This document shows, one piece after another, positions 1-9,732 of a stretch of DNA of 64,000 nt. The first letter of the stretch is position 1. Each line of letters begins with the position of its first letter. A program made the position numbers and the translations under genes. Origin of the DNA: Streptococcus mitis (lineage in GTDB: Bacteria; Bacillota; Bacilli; Lactobacillales; Streptococcaceae). The DNA lies in contig NZ_JPFW01000008.1 of assembly GCF_000722705.1 (NCBI RefSeq), positions 530,693 through 594,692 on the forward strand. The letters run 5' to 3'. The notes under the pieces are model-generated. The model saw nothing but the letters and a program-made list of their open reading frames with translations. It did not search any database and had not been told where the DNA came from.

Positions 1-950
1 CCTTGACTCGACTCAGTCAAGCAATCAATACTTCCTACAGGAATGGTAACAATCTTTGGTTGGTGCTGGGTGTATTTAGCAAATTGCTCTTGCAGAACTT
101 CTCTCTGCTTATCAGTTGATACGATAAAGAAGTCAACCTTATCTGCATTTGTAAACTGATAGTCATAGTAATTATTCCAAAGAATGTAATCCTCATTTGT
201 AGCATTTTCACTATAATGCTCCGCATGAACAACTACCGCTAGATGCGCTACCTGCGCTTCCTCAAAAACAACCTGCCCAATGCCTGTCTCCCTATCAAGA
301 ATGACCAAATCAGACTTGTTCAAATTCAAGGATTTCATAAAAGCACGCATAAAGGATTGCTTCCCATAGAAAATCTTATCCTTGAAACGGTAAACTTCTT
401 CTTTCCCTTGATCCATCAAGATATCATAGGCTGGAGTCCCATCTTCATTGTAAAAAGTCCTTTGATATAGCACTGCAACATTGTCCTTGGGAGCAAAGTA
501 TTCGGTACAATAACGAGTGTAAGAAAAGTAATCCTTACGAATCAAATTTCCTTTAAAAACATACTCTACATACTGAACCAAGTCTTTATTTTCATCAACC
601 AAGTAACAGCTCACAAACTTATCCTGATCAGAAAAGAAAACACGCAAAACCTTGCCATTCTTTTCTCTACGACTTTCAGCACCACCAAAGTAAGCCAAGA
701 CATCATCTACCGTTACACTTGTTGGCGCAATCTTAATATCTGTAAAGTGATTATATAGCCAAATAACTTGATCGTCATCAAAACCAATATTGGCTGTTAA
801 ATGCTGAATATTATCGGCTAAAATCATATCTGTAAAGATAAACTTAGAAGACAGATTTAGACTTCTAAAAATACCAGCACGATAGGCTTGGGCATATTCA
901 ACACCACTGCTAGCCCAGCCAATTCCTAAATTTATATTGTAAATTGTCAT
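1..950 (-). CDS. gtfA: Accessory Sec system glycosyltransferase GtfA (5' part; gene runs off the left edge)
   Basis: The catalytic partner of the GtfA-GtfB complex, which transfers GlcNAc from UDP-GlcNAc to Ser/Thr of the serine-rich adhesin in the cytoplasm (established for S. gordonii, S. parasanguinis and S. pneumoniae). About 316 codons are visible, beginning MTIYNINLGIGW, the usual GtfA start, and containing the family stretch LVILDRETGIGQ and VVVHAEHYSEN of the GT4 N-terminal half. The C-terminal nucleotide-sugar half lies outside the window. The ATG (948-950) has an AGAGG ribosome site 8 bases upstream and sits 13 bases after the secA2 stop, so it is co-transcribed with secA2. No stop codon interrupts the visible frame. 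GtfB, Asp4 and Asp5, which usually follow, would be to the left. Confidence 0.93.
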   Translation of the reverse strand, partial: MTIYNINLGIGWASSGVEYAQAYRAGIFRSLNLSSKFIFTDMILADNIQHLTANIGFDDDQVIWLYNHFTDIKIAPTSVTVDDVLAYFGGAESRREKNGKVLRVFFSDQDKFVSCYLVDENKDLVQYVEYVFKGNLIRKDYFSYTRYCTEYFAPKDNVAVLYQRTFYNEDGTPAYDILMDQGKEEVYRFKDKIFYGKQSFMRAFMKSLNLNKSDLVILDRETGIGQVVFEEAQVAHLAVVVHAEHYSENATNEDYILWNNYYDYQFTNADKVDFFIVSTDKQREVLQEQFAKYTQHQPKIVTIPVGSIDCLTESSQ

Positions 951-963
951 ATATTCCTCTTTG

Positions 964-3252
964 TTATGGGAAATGAGTAATAATCTCACCCTTAGGAGTG
1001 ACTTCAACCAAGCCCATTAGGAGATTACGCACCATATCCACACGAATTTGTTCCTTCATGGTTTCAAAGCCTGCATAGGCTTCTTGATAGTACTCTACAA
1101 TAGGATTTTTCTGGGCAGCAGACTGACCGCTAATAGCCATAGATAATTGCTGAAGATAATCCACTTGCTCTACCCAATTATAGTCAATAGCCTTAAGCAA
1201 GGAAAGTCGTAAAAACTGTTCATATAAATCATGCTGTTCAAGTAAGGCTCTTTTTTCAGAAAGTTCTTTATCAATAATCTGTTTAATGAAAGAACGAACT
1301 GCAGTTTTATTTGTTACATCAATATCTTCTGGAAGCTCTTTAACATGAAAACTAATATTAGTTACGATAAAGTGAAACAACAATTCGCGACTCTCGTAGT
1401 TTGAAGAAGCTACTTGATCTATATAAGTATCAATAATTTCTCCCACAACATCCTCTAAATCACGAGAACCATCTATTAATCGATTTCTCTCTTTATACAT
1501 CATTTCTCTTTGAATATTCATACTCTCAGCATATTCCAATGTATGAATACGTGCCGCACGTCCAGCACTATCGCTAGAATATTGTGCTTTAGCCACAAGA
1601 TTACGATACTTACGTCCTTTTAAAACTTCTGGTTGTGTCATATCTTGAACTTGATAATCTTTATACTTCTTATGTACCCAAGATGGACCAAATTTCTTAA
1701 TAACATCATCTTCCAAAGATACAAAGAATTTACTCATGCCAGGATCTCCTTGACGACCAGAACGTCCACGGATTTGAAGATCAACACGCTGGCTTTCCAT
1801 CCGCTCTGTTCCGATAACAATTAAACCGCCCAGTTCTGCAACTCCCTTACCAAGTTTGATATCCGTACCTCGTCCTGCCATGGAAGTAGCAACTGTCACA
1901 GCTCCCATCTGACCTGACTCTGAGATAATTTGTGCTTCACGCGCCACATTGTGAGCATTCAGAACATTATGAGCAATCCCTTCTCGTAACAAAAGCGATG
2001 AATACAAGTGAGACATCTCTACCGAGCCAACAAAGACCAATAAGGGGTTCCCCTTAGCATGGTATTCTTTAATGTATTCCAAGGAAGCATATACTTTTTC
2101 AGGTAAAGTAACGTATAGATTGTCTGGATAGTCAATTCGTTGTTTAGGGCGGTTAGTAGGAATCCGTACAACAGCCATATTATAAGTCTCTCGAAATTCT
2201 TTTTCTGCAACTTTACCTGTACCTGTCATACCAGAAAGCTTATTGAACATTTTAAATAGACTCTGATAAGTAATAGAAGCCATAGCACGCGTCTCTGGAG
2301 AAAGTTTGACATGCTCTTTGGCCTCGATTGCCTGATGAAGTCCTCCCTGTAGTTTAGTTTGTTCTAATAAACGTCCAGAACCTCTATCTACAAGAACCAT
2401 CTCATTGCCCCTAATAACATAATCTTTATCTTTTGTATAGAGCTTATGAGCCCTCATTGCGTATGCTATATGGCGAGCAAAAACTGCATTTTTTTCATTA
2501 TATAGATGGTCAATTCCAAAGAAACTTTCCGCTTCCTTGGCTCCCTGTTTCGTTAACCAAACTTCTCCCTTCTCCTCTTTGTAAATAAAATCTTCACCTT
2601 CTACTAGCGTAGTCATAAGAGTATTAACAATACCATAATGATTAGACTGAACTCTAGGAGCTCCAGCGATAATTAAAGGAGTTTGGGCGCTATCTAACAA
2701 AATATCATCTATCTCATCAATAATCGCATAATCAAAGGGACGCAAAAATTTGCCTTCCTTATTCGATGCTAAATTATCATTTAAATAATCAAAACCCAAG
2801 TTACCATTTGTTGTATATATAATATCAGAGTTATACATCTCCCTCTTTTCTTCAACAGAGAAATCTTTACCACTCTCTACAAAAGGAACTCCTATTGTTA
2901 AACCTAGAAAACGATAAACCTCTCCCATCTCCTCGGCATCCCGCTTGGCAAGATATGCATTCGGGGTAATCACCATTGTCCCTTTTCCTGTTAAAGCATT
3001 AAGGTAAACAGGCATCGTTGCTGTCAAAGTTTTTCCTTCTCCAGTACTCATTTCAGCGACGTTACCCTCATGAATAACAATCCCCCCCATTACCTGAACA
3101 TCATAAGGAAACATCCCCAAAATCCGACGATCTGCCTCACGAACAACTGCAAAAGCCTCTACTAAGAGATCGTCCAAAGTTTCTCCTTTAGCCAGACGTC
3201 GGCGAAACTCCACTGTTTTTGCAGACAGTTCTTGGTCCGACAAAGATTCCAT
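964..3252 (-). CDS. secA2: Accessory Sec system translocase ATPase SecA2 (intact frame; N-terminal start displaced by a frameshift)
   Basis: Motor ATPase that drives the glycosylated serine-rich adhesin through SecY2. SecA features in order: helicase motif I STGEGKT (about residues 69-75 of this frame), DEIDD in place of DEAD with [14 protein letters not shown] after it, preprotein cross-linking region, then [13 protein letters not shown] and [13 protein letters not shown] of the second nucleotide-binding fold. The zinc-binding C-terminus of housekeeping SecA is absent, typical of SecA2. At 762 residues it is shorter than the roughly 790 usual for the family. The missing N-terminal helix is encoded just upstream in another frame (see 3261-3332). 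The ATG at 3252 has no good ribosome site. If translated from here, the product lacks about 26 residues. Lies between asp3 and gtfA in one operon. Confidence 0.9.
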   Translation of the reverse strand: MESLSDQELSAKTVEFRRRLAKGETLDDLLVEAFAVVREADRRILGMFPYDVQVMGGIVIHEGNVAEMSTGEGKTLTATMPVYLNALTGKGTMVITPNAYLAKRDAEEMGEVYRFLGLTIGVPFVESGKDFSVEEKREMYNSDIIYTTNGNLGFDYLNDNLASNKEGKFLRPFDYAIIDEIDDILLDSAQTPLIIAGAPRVQSNHYGIVNTLMTTLVEGEDFIYKEEKGEVWLTKQGAKEAESFFGIDHLYNEKNAVFARHIAYAMRAHKLYTKDKDYVIRGNEMVLVDRGSGRLLEQTKLQGGLHQAIEAKEHVKLSPETRAMASITYQSLFKMFNKLSGMTGTGKVAEKEFRETYNMAVVRIPTNRPKQRIDYPDNLYVTLPEKVYASLEYIKEYHAKGNPLLVFVGSVEMSHLYSSLLLREGIAHNVLNAHNVAREAQIISESGQMGAVTVATSMAGRGTDIKLGKGVAELGGLIVIGTERMESQRVDLQIRGRSGRQGDPGMSKFFVSLEDDVIKKFGPSWVHKKYKDYQVQDMTQPEVLKGRKYRNLVAKAQYSSDSAGRAARIHTLEYAESMNIQREMMYKERNRLIDGSRDLEDVVGEIIDTYIDQVASSNYESRELLFHFIVTNISFHVKELPEDIDVTNKTAVRSFIKQIIDKELSEKRALLEQHDLYEQFLRLSLLKAIDYNWVEQVDYLQQLSMAISGQSAAQKNPIVEYYQEAYAGFETMKEQIRVDMVRNLLMGLVEVTPKGEIITHFP

Positions 3253-3260
3253 CTTATGCT

Positions 3261-3332
3261 TTAGGGCATTGATTTTTTTAGAATTTTTTTAACTCTTCTA
3301 AGTTGAAAGCTCTGATAAACCTCTTTAATCAC
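3261..3332 (-). other. Displaced 5' end of secA2 (23-codon out-of-frame leader)
   Basis: A GTG at 3330-3332, overlapping the asp3 stop, has a strong GAGGAG site 7 bases upstream. It opens a 23-codon frame whose residues [10 protein letters not shown] match the N-terminal SecA helix. The expected continuation [14 protein letters not shown] lies in the next frame. The two join perfectly if the run of seven A (plus-strand T at 3273-3279) had eight. As written, the GTG frame stops at TAA 3261-3263, 8 bases before the ATG at 3252, so coupled re-initiation is conceivable. Either a base-calling error, a real frameshift, or a slippage switch. Confidence 0.75.
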
Positions 3333-3765
3333 GATTAATCTCCTCAATAGAAAAAGAATAAAAATCCAAAGATTCAAAGCCAGCACTTAAGAGATGGACT
3401 TGATAGGTGTGGGCATCCTCAGGGTAAGTAAACGTAAAACTTTTATGTTTTTCAATTTTTTCTTCAATGACATCACCATATCGGTCAAAAAATGTAATTG
3501 ATGTGTACACCCCTTTTTTAGGTTGGCAGTCAAATTTCATTATTAATTGATATTCTTGTTTTCTTTTCAACAATGGAAGGCTTGGTTGTTTTCGAGCGGC
3601 CTGATAATTCGTATGCGAAACCCAACCTTGAATTTTAGTCCCTGAAGGAACTAATGGATTATATATGCTCACATGAGAGTCAGAATGATAGGTCACCTTC
3701 GTACCGTAAATATACATATTTAGTCTGTCTCCCCATTTGATATCTGGTCTCTGTCTGATAATCAT
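3325..3765 (-). CDS. asp3: Accessory Sec system protein Asp3
   Basis: Small cytoplasmic component of the Asp1-Asp2-Asp3 complex, which binds SecA2 and the adhesin preprotein and is essential for export in S. gordonii and S. parasanguinis. At 146 residues it is the usual Asp3 length and contains the family start MIIRQRPDIKWGD followed by a beta-rich domain with no signal peptide or membrane segment. Its ATG overlaps the asp2 stop by four bases. Its own stop overlaps the GTG that appears to be the original secA2 start, so the whole set is translationally coupled. The function is assigned by family and position; no catalytic residues are expected in this protein. Confidence 0.93.
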   Translation of the reverse strand: MIIRQRPDIKWGDRLNMYIYGTKVTYHSDSHVSIYNPLVPSGTKIQGWVSHTNYQAARKQPSLPLLKRKQEYQLIMKFDCQPKKGVYTSITFFDRYGDVIEEKIEKHKSFTFTYPEDAHTYQVHLLSAGFESLDFYSFSIEEINRD

Positions 3766-5294
3766 ACCTCACCTCGTCCAAATCCTGTTTTTAAAACCAT
3801 ATGATAGAAATGCAAAAACCAGGCAACATTTTCCCCAGTATCATCATTATGTCGACCAGAAGTACCTCTGGATAGTATCTTAGCTCCTGTATTACATAAA
3901 TGTTCCACTAACTCTTCGTATGCCTGAGGATCCATATCTTCATCCTTCATATAGGACAGACCAAAGGTTGTGTTTGAAAAATCTGCTTTTTTGAAAGATT
4001 TCCAAAAATACTGATCCAATTCATTCGCATGCCCAGAAGTCATACCACCTGTTTGATGGCTCAATACATCAAATCCTGTATTAAATATCCAAGGAGCATC
4101 CAAGCGACCGCGTCTAGCAACAGTTCCAATATTCGTCAAAGGTTTTCCGACAACAACAGCATATGGCTCAAAAAAAGATCCATAATAAAGTGCTGGAAAG
4201 GTTCCCATAGAGAGCCCCGATAAAATTAAATCACTAGATGTTAAACCTAAATAATCAAGGTAATACTGGATGGTTTTTCTAACCTTACTTTCTAACTCTT
4301 CACTTCCTATATAGAAAGCACCACCTTCTATACGAGGATCTGAAAACAGAAGGAAAGGACATCCCAGATTTTTCATCATCCAATAACCTTCAAAACCTTC
4401 CGCAGGTCGATATCCTGCAAAATAAATAGCCAAAGGCGGTTTAAAATCTCCTGGATGGAAGAAATAGTTAATTTCATCTCTTTTTTGATCATGAAGAGTA
4501 TTTCCACCTAAAACGAATTTACCGAATTGTTTTCTACTCCAACGTTGATGAAGATTTCCAATTTTTAGTTTTCCCTTTCCTCTTGCTTCAATAGAAAGCG
4601 ACAAATAGGCATTATATGTCTGCTCAATCAAAATAGTAGAAGCTAAATCCGACTCTTCAAAAACAAGATCCTCTGTAATATCAGCAACCGATCCTTCAAA
4701 AATCTTTTTGACACGAAATCGAAACTCAACTCCTGAATTTTTTTCATATTCAAGCCATAATTCAATCGGTAAACTACGTGTTACAGCAATATTATAGCTC
4801 CAATATGCTACCTGAGAAAACTCCTCACCAAAATCTCCCTCTAACTCTAAATATTCATGCCCTTGATAAGATACATTTCCTTGAAATGAATGGTGAACTT
4901 GTATTGTAGAAGGTTTCATTTTATCGCCATATCCTCCTCCAAATAGAGAAGTCGATAAATCTTTTAGTAATTTTTCTGGTTCGGAGAAATCAATAGCTCT
5001 TGCACAACGTTTTTTCAGTAAATCTAAAATATCTGAATCATTTGATTGAAAATCTTGAGGATAAAAAACTGTATAAGGATCTAAGTTTTTAGAAAAAGGC
5101 AACAAATCACTCAAATAACGCCCATCTTCTATCAAAACAGCATGAAAACTTGAAATCTTATCTATCTCCATCATTTTGCGAATAGCACGAGGAGAATCTG
5201 GACAGAAGTAGTACCAATCCATATTTTCAGGAATATCATAATGGTGTTTCCAGTTATCAATTCCTATTTGTAAAATTTTATGTTCCCTCACCAT
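3762..5294 (-). CDS. asp2: Accessory Sec system protein Asp2 (O-acetyltransferase)
   Basis: Bifunctional accessory Sec protein: needed for export of the serine-rich adhesin and an alpha/beta-hydrolase-fold enzyme that O-acetylates GlcNAc on it (shown in S. gordonii). The 510-residue product has an N-terminal beta-rich region (to about residue 270) and a hydrolase domain with the nucleophile elbow GLSMG. By my count Ser362, Glu452 (in DEDMD) and His482 (in RHNDDTG) fall at the same numbers as the S. gordonii catalytic triad, so the acetyltransferase should be active. The start overlaps the end of asp1 by 17 bases. Cytoplasmic; acts with Asp1, Asp3 and SecA2. Confidence 0.95.
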   Translation of the reverse strand: MVREHKILQIGIDNWKHHYDIPENMDWYYFCPDSPRAIRKMMEIDKISSFHAVLIEDGRYLSDLLPFSKNLDPYTVFYPQDFQSNDSDILDLLKKRCARAIDFSEPEKLLKDLSTSLFGGGYGDKMKPSTIQVHHSFQGNVSYQGHEYLELEGDFGEEFSQVAYWSYNIAVTRSLPIELWLEYEKNSGVEFRFRVKKIFEGSVADITEDLVFEESDLASTILIEQTYNAYLSLSIEARGKGKLKIGNLHQRWSRKQFGKFVLGGNTLHDQKRDEINYFFHPGDFKPPLAIYFAGYRPAEGFEGYWMMKNLGCPFLLFSDPRIEGGAFYIGSEELESKVRKTIQYYLDYLGLTSSDLILSGLSMGTFPALYYGSFFEPYAVVVGKPLTNIGTVARRGRLDAPWIFNTGFDVLSHQTGGMTSGHANELDQYFWKSFKKADFSNTTFGLSYMKDEDMDPQAYEELVEHLCNTGAKILSRGTSGRHNDDTGENVAWFLHFYHMVLKTGFGRGEV

Positions 5295-6858
5295 TTGTTA
5301 CTTCTCCAATCCAATAATGCAATTTTTCTAAGAAACGTTTTCCTGTATGCTCTTTAATTTTGTCAATTGTATAAATTAGCGACTGATTCCATTCCTTGAG
5401 TGTATCTAGATAATGAGACATAGCCTTGTGAAGTTCTGATACTTCCGAAAGAAGATAGCCATTCTTTAAATGCTCTACATAAACTGTCTTAACTCTATTA
5501 ATTTGAGGAATCCCCGCACTTATGGCAGCTATCTGTGTATAAAGATGAGGCTGAATGCTGAGATCAATAATCAAACGTACATATTCTAAATTTTTAATCA
5601 AATCCGACTCATCATGCATATTTATAAATTGATAACGTAAATTCTGATTCTCATTTTCTTCCAATGGATTCTCAGCTTCTCCATAATCTGATTCTTTTTC
5701 AAAATTGGCTACATGGATACGTTCGGAAATAATTTCTTGTACCAACTCTTCAACTTGACTCATTTGTTCTTGATTTGCTGCAAAAGTACCAAAAACTAAT
5801 TCTGTATCGTCTGTCTTAGCAACAAATGATAGAACTTCATAAATCCCTTCTTCATCCAGTCCCTCTTCAAAATTAAGATGGAAATAAATAATCGATTCTT
5901 TCTTTCTTTGACTTTTTCCAAGTCTTAAACGAGTATCGAAAGGAGACAGATGTTGAAATTTAGCAATTTTTTCAGGATAGAGACTCTGCAACTGTTGAAG
6001 ACTATCCTCTCTATCCACTAAAACTAAATCAACTTTTTTACAAAAAGCACCCAATTCGCTTAAACTTTCCTGAGGATTACGGCCAATAAAAAGACTCAAA
6101 ATTTTAGTACTATTCTCCGACAAACGAGATAAGACAAATTCATTATGTTTCTCGTGAGAAGGCAGGATATAAATATCATCCTCCTTATATTGTTGTAAGA
6201 GTCTTTTTTCAAAGAATTCCGCAATCAATTCTCCTATGTTTTTATAACTGGTATTTTTATATTGATAAGAAAAAATAGGATTTACTTCAACTCTGCCATC
6301 TTCTTGTAGATACTCTCTAAATTGCCAAATTCCTTTCAAATTCAAATAGTCTTGATAAGATGGAGCCCCATCTTTAAAATAAATCACACTCGACACAAAG
6401 CCACGATCATCCATTATATAATGTTCAAGTAACTGACCATTTTCATGAAAATATTGAATATCACTTATGAAACCTTCCGTTCCATGCTCCACTTGAGCAT
6501 ACCGTTTACCTTGTTTGTAAACAGTGATTGCAAAGGGACTATATAGAAATTCACACTCTTTATCCCATTCAATATCCCACATATTCAACACTTGTACATG
6601 TGGATCGTGCAAATCCTGCATGTCATCAAACACAGAATAAACAGATGCCTCTAAAACACCATGACGATGTAAAAAATAGCGTAGATGAGGATGATAAGCT
6701 AATATCATTAGGTGGGAGGTAATTTCTTGTCTCTGAAATAAACGAATCTGATTGAAAGTATCGTCAAATTCTAGTTTGAAGAAGCTAAAATACCACGGTG
6801 TAATATCCGCATGCCACTGTCGCCCTGAACCATACCAAGATGGAATAAAATAATACAT
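5278..6858 (-). CDS. asp1: Accessory Sec system protein Asp1
   Basis: Cytoplasmic protein with a GT-B-like fold that has lost sugar-nucleotide chemistry and instead works with Asp2 and Asp3 to guide the glycosylated preprotein to SecA2 (known from S. gordonii). The 526-residue product starts with the highly conserved MYYFIPSWYGSGRQWHAD and has no signal peptide or membrane span. The gene begins 9 bases after the secY2 stop, with a CCTCC-complement ribosome site, and overlaps asp2. Full length and intact. Confidence 0.95.
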   Translation of the reverse strand: MYYFIPSWYGSGRQWHADITPWYFSFFKLEFDDTFNQIRLFQRQEITSHLMILAYHPHLRYFLHRHGVLEASVYSVFDDMQDLHDPHVQVLNMWDIEWDKECEFLYSPFAITVYKQGKRYAQVEHGTEGFISDIQYFHENGQLLEHYIMDDRGFVSSVIYFKDGAPSYQDYLNLKGIWQFREYLQEDGRVEVNPIFSYQYKNTSYKNIGELIAEFFEKRLLQQYKEDDIYILPSHEKHNEFVLSRLSENSTKILSLFIGRNPQESLSELGAFCKKVDLVLVDREDSLQQLQSLYPEKIAKFQHLSPFDTRLRLGKSQRKKESIIYFHLNFEEGLDEEGIYEVLSFVAKTDDTELVFGTFAANQEQMSQVEELVQEIISERIHVANFEKESDYGEAENPLEENENQNLRYQFINMHDESDLIKNLEYVRLIIDLSIQPHLYTQIAAISAGIPQINRVKTVYVEHLKNGYLLSEVSELHKAMSHYLDTLKEWNQSLIYTIDKIKEHTGKRFLEKLHYWIGEVTNGEGT

Positions 6859-6867
6859 ACTGTCCTC

Positions 6868-8079
6868 CTAAATTAATGGTTTATAAGTCTCATTTAGTCT
6901 CAGAGCTATCAGTTCTTCTCTAACCATAAAAATCATTCCAAGCAACATAAATAAAAGACCTGGAATCATTGTCAAGCGTAAAAAACGCTCATCATATAAA
7001 ACAAAAAGCATGGGAAGCCCTGCAATAATAATACTATACACGGCTCCTATAAAGGCAAATCGAAAAATTAATCGATTAATAAAACGGCTCGTGTCCTCCC
7101 CAGGATAAATCCCATAGATATACTCACCTGATTTTTTCATAGAGTCAGCTATCTGCTCTCCACTCATACTAATAAAAGCAAATATAAGGTTAAATACAAA
7201 CAACATCAAAAGATAAGTATAAATCCACAAAGGTTTCCCCATTGTAAATTCCCCTATCAATGTTGCATAGAGTGGATTATGAGAATCAAACATTCTAAGT
7301 AACATCAAAAAATAAATTGGCAGAGTCATAAAGGTCATAACATACATATAAGGCATTCCTCCAGCGGGAGTTAAGGCCATCTCAAAATAAGAATAACGTT
7401 TAAAACGACTGTGTAAGCCAATTTTATTTACTGCTACACGGTAACGAGCACGATATAAAATGACATTGACGTAGGTAGAAACAAGTGCAAATAAAACCAT
7501 TAAAATGACAACCCAGGCAGGAGGAGTTAATATCTGAATAGAATTAATAATATCTTGGGGCATATTAATAATCATAGAGGTAAGCAAAATTAACATCGCT
7601 CCTCCAACACCATTACTAGCATTAATATCTGACAGCCATATCAAGAAAAAACTACCTGCACATAACAGGCTGATATTTAAGATATAAACTAGAACAGTTG
7701 AATAGGATGATTGGATAGGTAAACTTAGAACTACAGCTGCTGACTGAATAAGAGCAATCACTAAAGTTAAGTACATCTGTCGTCTATCTTGTGATTCCTT
7801 CCCACTTCCAGCAAGTCCCTTAAAAAGGGAGAGCATAGTCCATAATATCATAGCAGACATCCATGGTGAAAGACCAATAGAAAAAAGGGAGAGACTTCTT
7901 AAATTCCCACCTGTAAGAGCAGTTGAGAATGCTAAATAAGCGGTCGTTCCTCCTAGAAAATCTCTACTATTCAAATCAACAAAAGGTAAACTAATTCTAC
8001 TACCCACTACATATATAAATAATAGAAAAAAACTAATACTCAGTTTTTTTAAAATGATGGATGAAAATATATTTTTCAT
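6868..8079 (-). CDS. secY2: Accessory Sec translocon channel SecY2
   Basis: Membrane channel of the accessory Sec system, dedicated to the serine-rich adhesin. The 403-residue product is highly hydrophobic, with about ten membrane segments, and starts [21 protein letters not shown]; the first transmembrane helix lies within residues 10-30. It is shorter than housekeeping SecY, as is usual for SecY2. The ATG has an AAAGGG site about 6 bases upstream. It is the first gene of the secY2-asp1-asp2-asp3-secA2-gtfA block and is preceded by 690 bases holding a BOX element and a terminator, so it probably has its own promoter, though I could not find a convincing one. Confidence 0.95.
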   Translation of the reverse strand: MKNIFSSIILKKLSISFFLLFIYVVGSRISLPFVDLNSRDFLGGTTAYLAFSTALTGGNLRSLSLFSIGLSPWMSAMILWTMLSLFKGLAGSGKESQDRRQMYLTLVIALIQSAAVVLSLPIQSSYSTVLVYILNISLLCAGSFFLIWLSDINASNGVGGAMLILLTSMIINMPQDIINSIQILTPPAWVVILMVLFALVSTYVNVILYRARYRVAVNKIGLHSRFKRYSYFEMALTPAGGMPYMYVMTFMTLPIYFLMLLRMFDSHNPLYATLIGEFTMGKPLWIYTYLLMLFVFNLIFAFISMSGEQIADSMKKSGEYIYGIYPGEDTSRFINRLIFRFAFIGAVYSIIIAGLPMLFVLYDERFLRLTMIPGLLFMLLGMIFMVREELIALRLNETYKPLI

Positions 8080-8316
8080 AATTGACCCTTTCTACACATG
8101 ATTACAATGTTACTCTTTACCCCTCATTAGTATGTAGGGATACTTGCCTAGATATCTATGAAAACAAAAACAACCTTTATCAACCAACTTAGCTACCCTA
8201 TATTTTATGCATTTTTATTTTTGTAATCCTTGTTTTAAAACTAAATAACTTAACTAAAAAATACAAGCTCAAACAATAGTTGAATAAAGGAATAGAACCT
8301 TTAAAATCACTCTATT

Positions 8317-8471
8317 TATACTCTTCGAAAATCTCTTCAAACCAGGTCAGCTTCGCCTTGCCCTAGATATGTGTTCCTGACTTTGTCAGTCTTATCCACA
8401 ACCTCAAAACAGTATTTTGAGCAACCTGCGGCTAGCTTCCTAGTTTGCTCTTTGATTTTCATTGAGTATTA
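8317..8471 (-). repeat. BOX element (boxA end at the right)
   Basis: Matches the pneumococcal BOX repeat read on the minus strand: begins ATACTCAATGAAAATCAAAG at the right, contains the GAGCAAACTAGGAAGCTAGC segment and TGAGGTTGTGGATAAG, and ends GAAGAGTATA at the left. One of five copies in the window. It separates the glycosyltransferase operon from secY2. Confidence 0.92.
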
Positions 8472-8495
8472 ATCCCCAAATATAATAATTATATC

Positions 8496-8520
8496 AAAAA
8501 AAGCAGAAAAAATCTGCTCA
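8496..8520 (-). terminator. Rho-independent terminator after the GT2 cluster
   Basis: On the minus strand, AGCAGA, a T-rich loop, TCTGCT and a run of seven T. Placed 250 bases after the last GT2 stop and before the BOX element and secY2, it probably ends the glycosyltransferase operon. Confidence 0.6.
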
Positions 8521-8770
8521 TAACTACTAATTTTTCTACTCTCCCCTAGGTCTTATCCACCGAGTACATAGACTTTAATTTCTCATTTTTCAAACATTAT
8601 CTTTCAGGAATTAACTCATTTCTTCCATTCAGAAAATATACTTCTATCTCCTCTATTGTATGAAAAACTGAGTCAGCAGTGTATCTATTTTATGATAAAA
8701 TATCGTCTTAGGTAAATGAAAATTCTATCATTTATCCCTGCTCCTCAATTTTCTTAACAATCTTATGGAA
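8521..8770. other. Intergenic remnant between GT2 cluster and terminator
   Basis: AT-rich, no complete gene. On the minus strand a stop-free stretch of about 29 codons reads DSVFHTIEEIEVYFLNGRNE and ends at a stop near 8600. It could be the tail of a decayed gene, but it is too short to name. Confidence 0.3.
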
Positions 8771-9658
8771 TTAAGGATTTATATTCACTTCTAGTAACAA
8801 CAGAACCTCTTCAATGTACCCTATCACTTCCCTATGTTCAAATTGATCAAGTTCCAAGTTCGTCTTCATGTCATATAACCTATTCAGAAGTTCATTTACA
8901 AAAATATCTGTATCCATCCCTCTAGCTCTAAGAAAAGCAATAAAATTCAAGCGGTGCTGCACATCAGATTGAGTATGTTTCAAAGAAGCATATTTTGAAT
9001 CAGTTAGATCTCTACGATAAACATAGGTATCTCTATTCGAAAAAACTACCTTTTCAGCAATTAGGTATAATTTAAACCAAAATTCCATATCCTCACCTAA
9101 ATGAGTAGATTCATTAAACCATATCCCAGTTAAGATACTTTTACGGACTAATTTACAACTTGCAAATCCAAAAGAACAATCATGACCATTTAAAAATATT
9201 AATTTACTAATCAATTCTTGTTTGCTGAACACCTTTTGATGTTCCACTCGTTTAAAAGCATGAAAAAGCCACTGATTTTTAGACATTTCATACGTCCTAT
9301 AAGAAGACACAGATATATCAGCAGAATCTTGAATAATGGCAGAATACAGAACTTCTAGATAATCAAACTCTACCCAATCATCCGAATCAATAAAGGTAAT
9401 GTACGCCCCCCCCGAACGTTCGATTCCTAAATTACGTGCTGAGGAAACACCACCATTCTCCTTTTCAAAATAACGAAAACGAGCATCTTTAGCAACATAT
9501 TCTCTACAAATGCTAGCAGAAGTATCTGTTGAACCATCATTTATTAACAAACATTCAAAGTTTTCATAAGATTGACTCGATATACTATCTAAACATTGAT
9601 GTAAATGTTTTTCTGTATTAAAAATTGGAACGATAATACTAATAAGCTCCTGAGGCAC
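8771..9658 (-). CDS. Family 2 glycosyltransferase (SRRP glycan extension), paralogue 1
   Basis: GT-A fold glycosyltransferase expected to add a sugar to the growing O-glycan of the serine-rich adhesin in the cytoplasm. The 295-residue product shows all GT2 landmarks: VPIFN at the start of the nucleotide-binding domain, LINDGSTD, NGGVSSARNLG and the metal-binding motif FIDSDDW, then the C-terminal EDMEFWFKLYLIAEK. Last gene of a run of four tandem GT2 paralogues. A 74-base gap separates it from the preceding one. Donor and acceptor cannot be told from sequence. The motifs are intact, so it is likely active. Confidence 0.88.
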   Translation of the reverse strand: MPQELISIIVPIFNTEKHLHQCLDSISSQSYENFECLLINDGSTDTSASICREYVAKDARFRYFEKENGGVSSARNLGIERSGGAYITFIDSDDWVEFDYLEVLYSAIIQDSADISVSSYRTYEMSKNQWLFHAFKRVEHQKVFSKQELISKLIFLNGHDCSFGFASCKLVRKSILTGIWFNESTHLGEDMEFWFKLYLIAEKVVFSNRDTYVYRRDLTDSKYASLKHTQSDVQHRLNFIAFLRARGMDTDIFVNELLNRLYDMKTNLELDQFEHREVIGYIEEVLLLLEVNINP

Positions 9659-9732
9659 TTCTCATCTCCTATTTATCCATTTCTCTTATGCTAGCAATCC
9701 AGCAAATAGTTATATAGTGATAGTTTTAGCCA

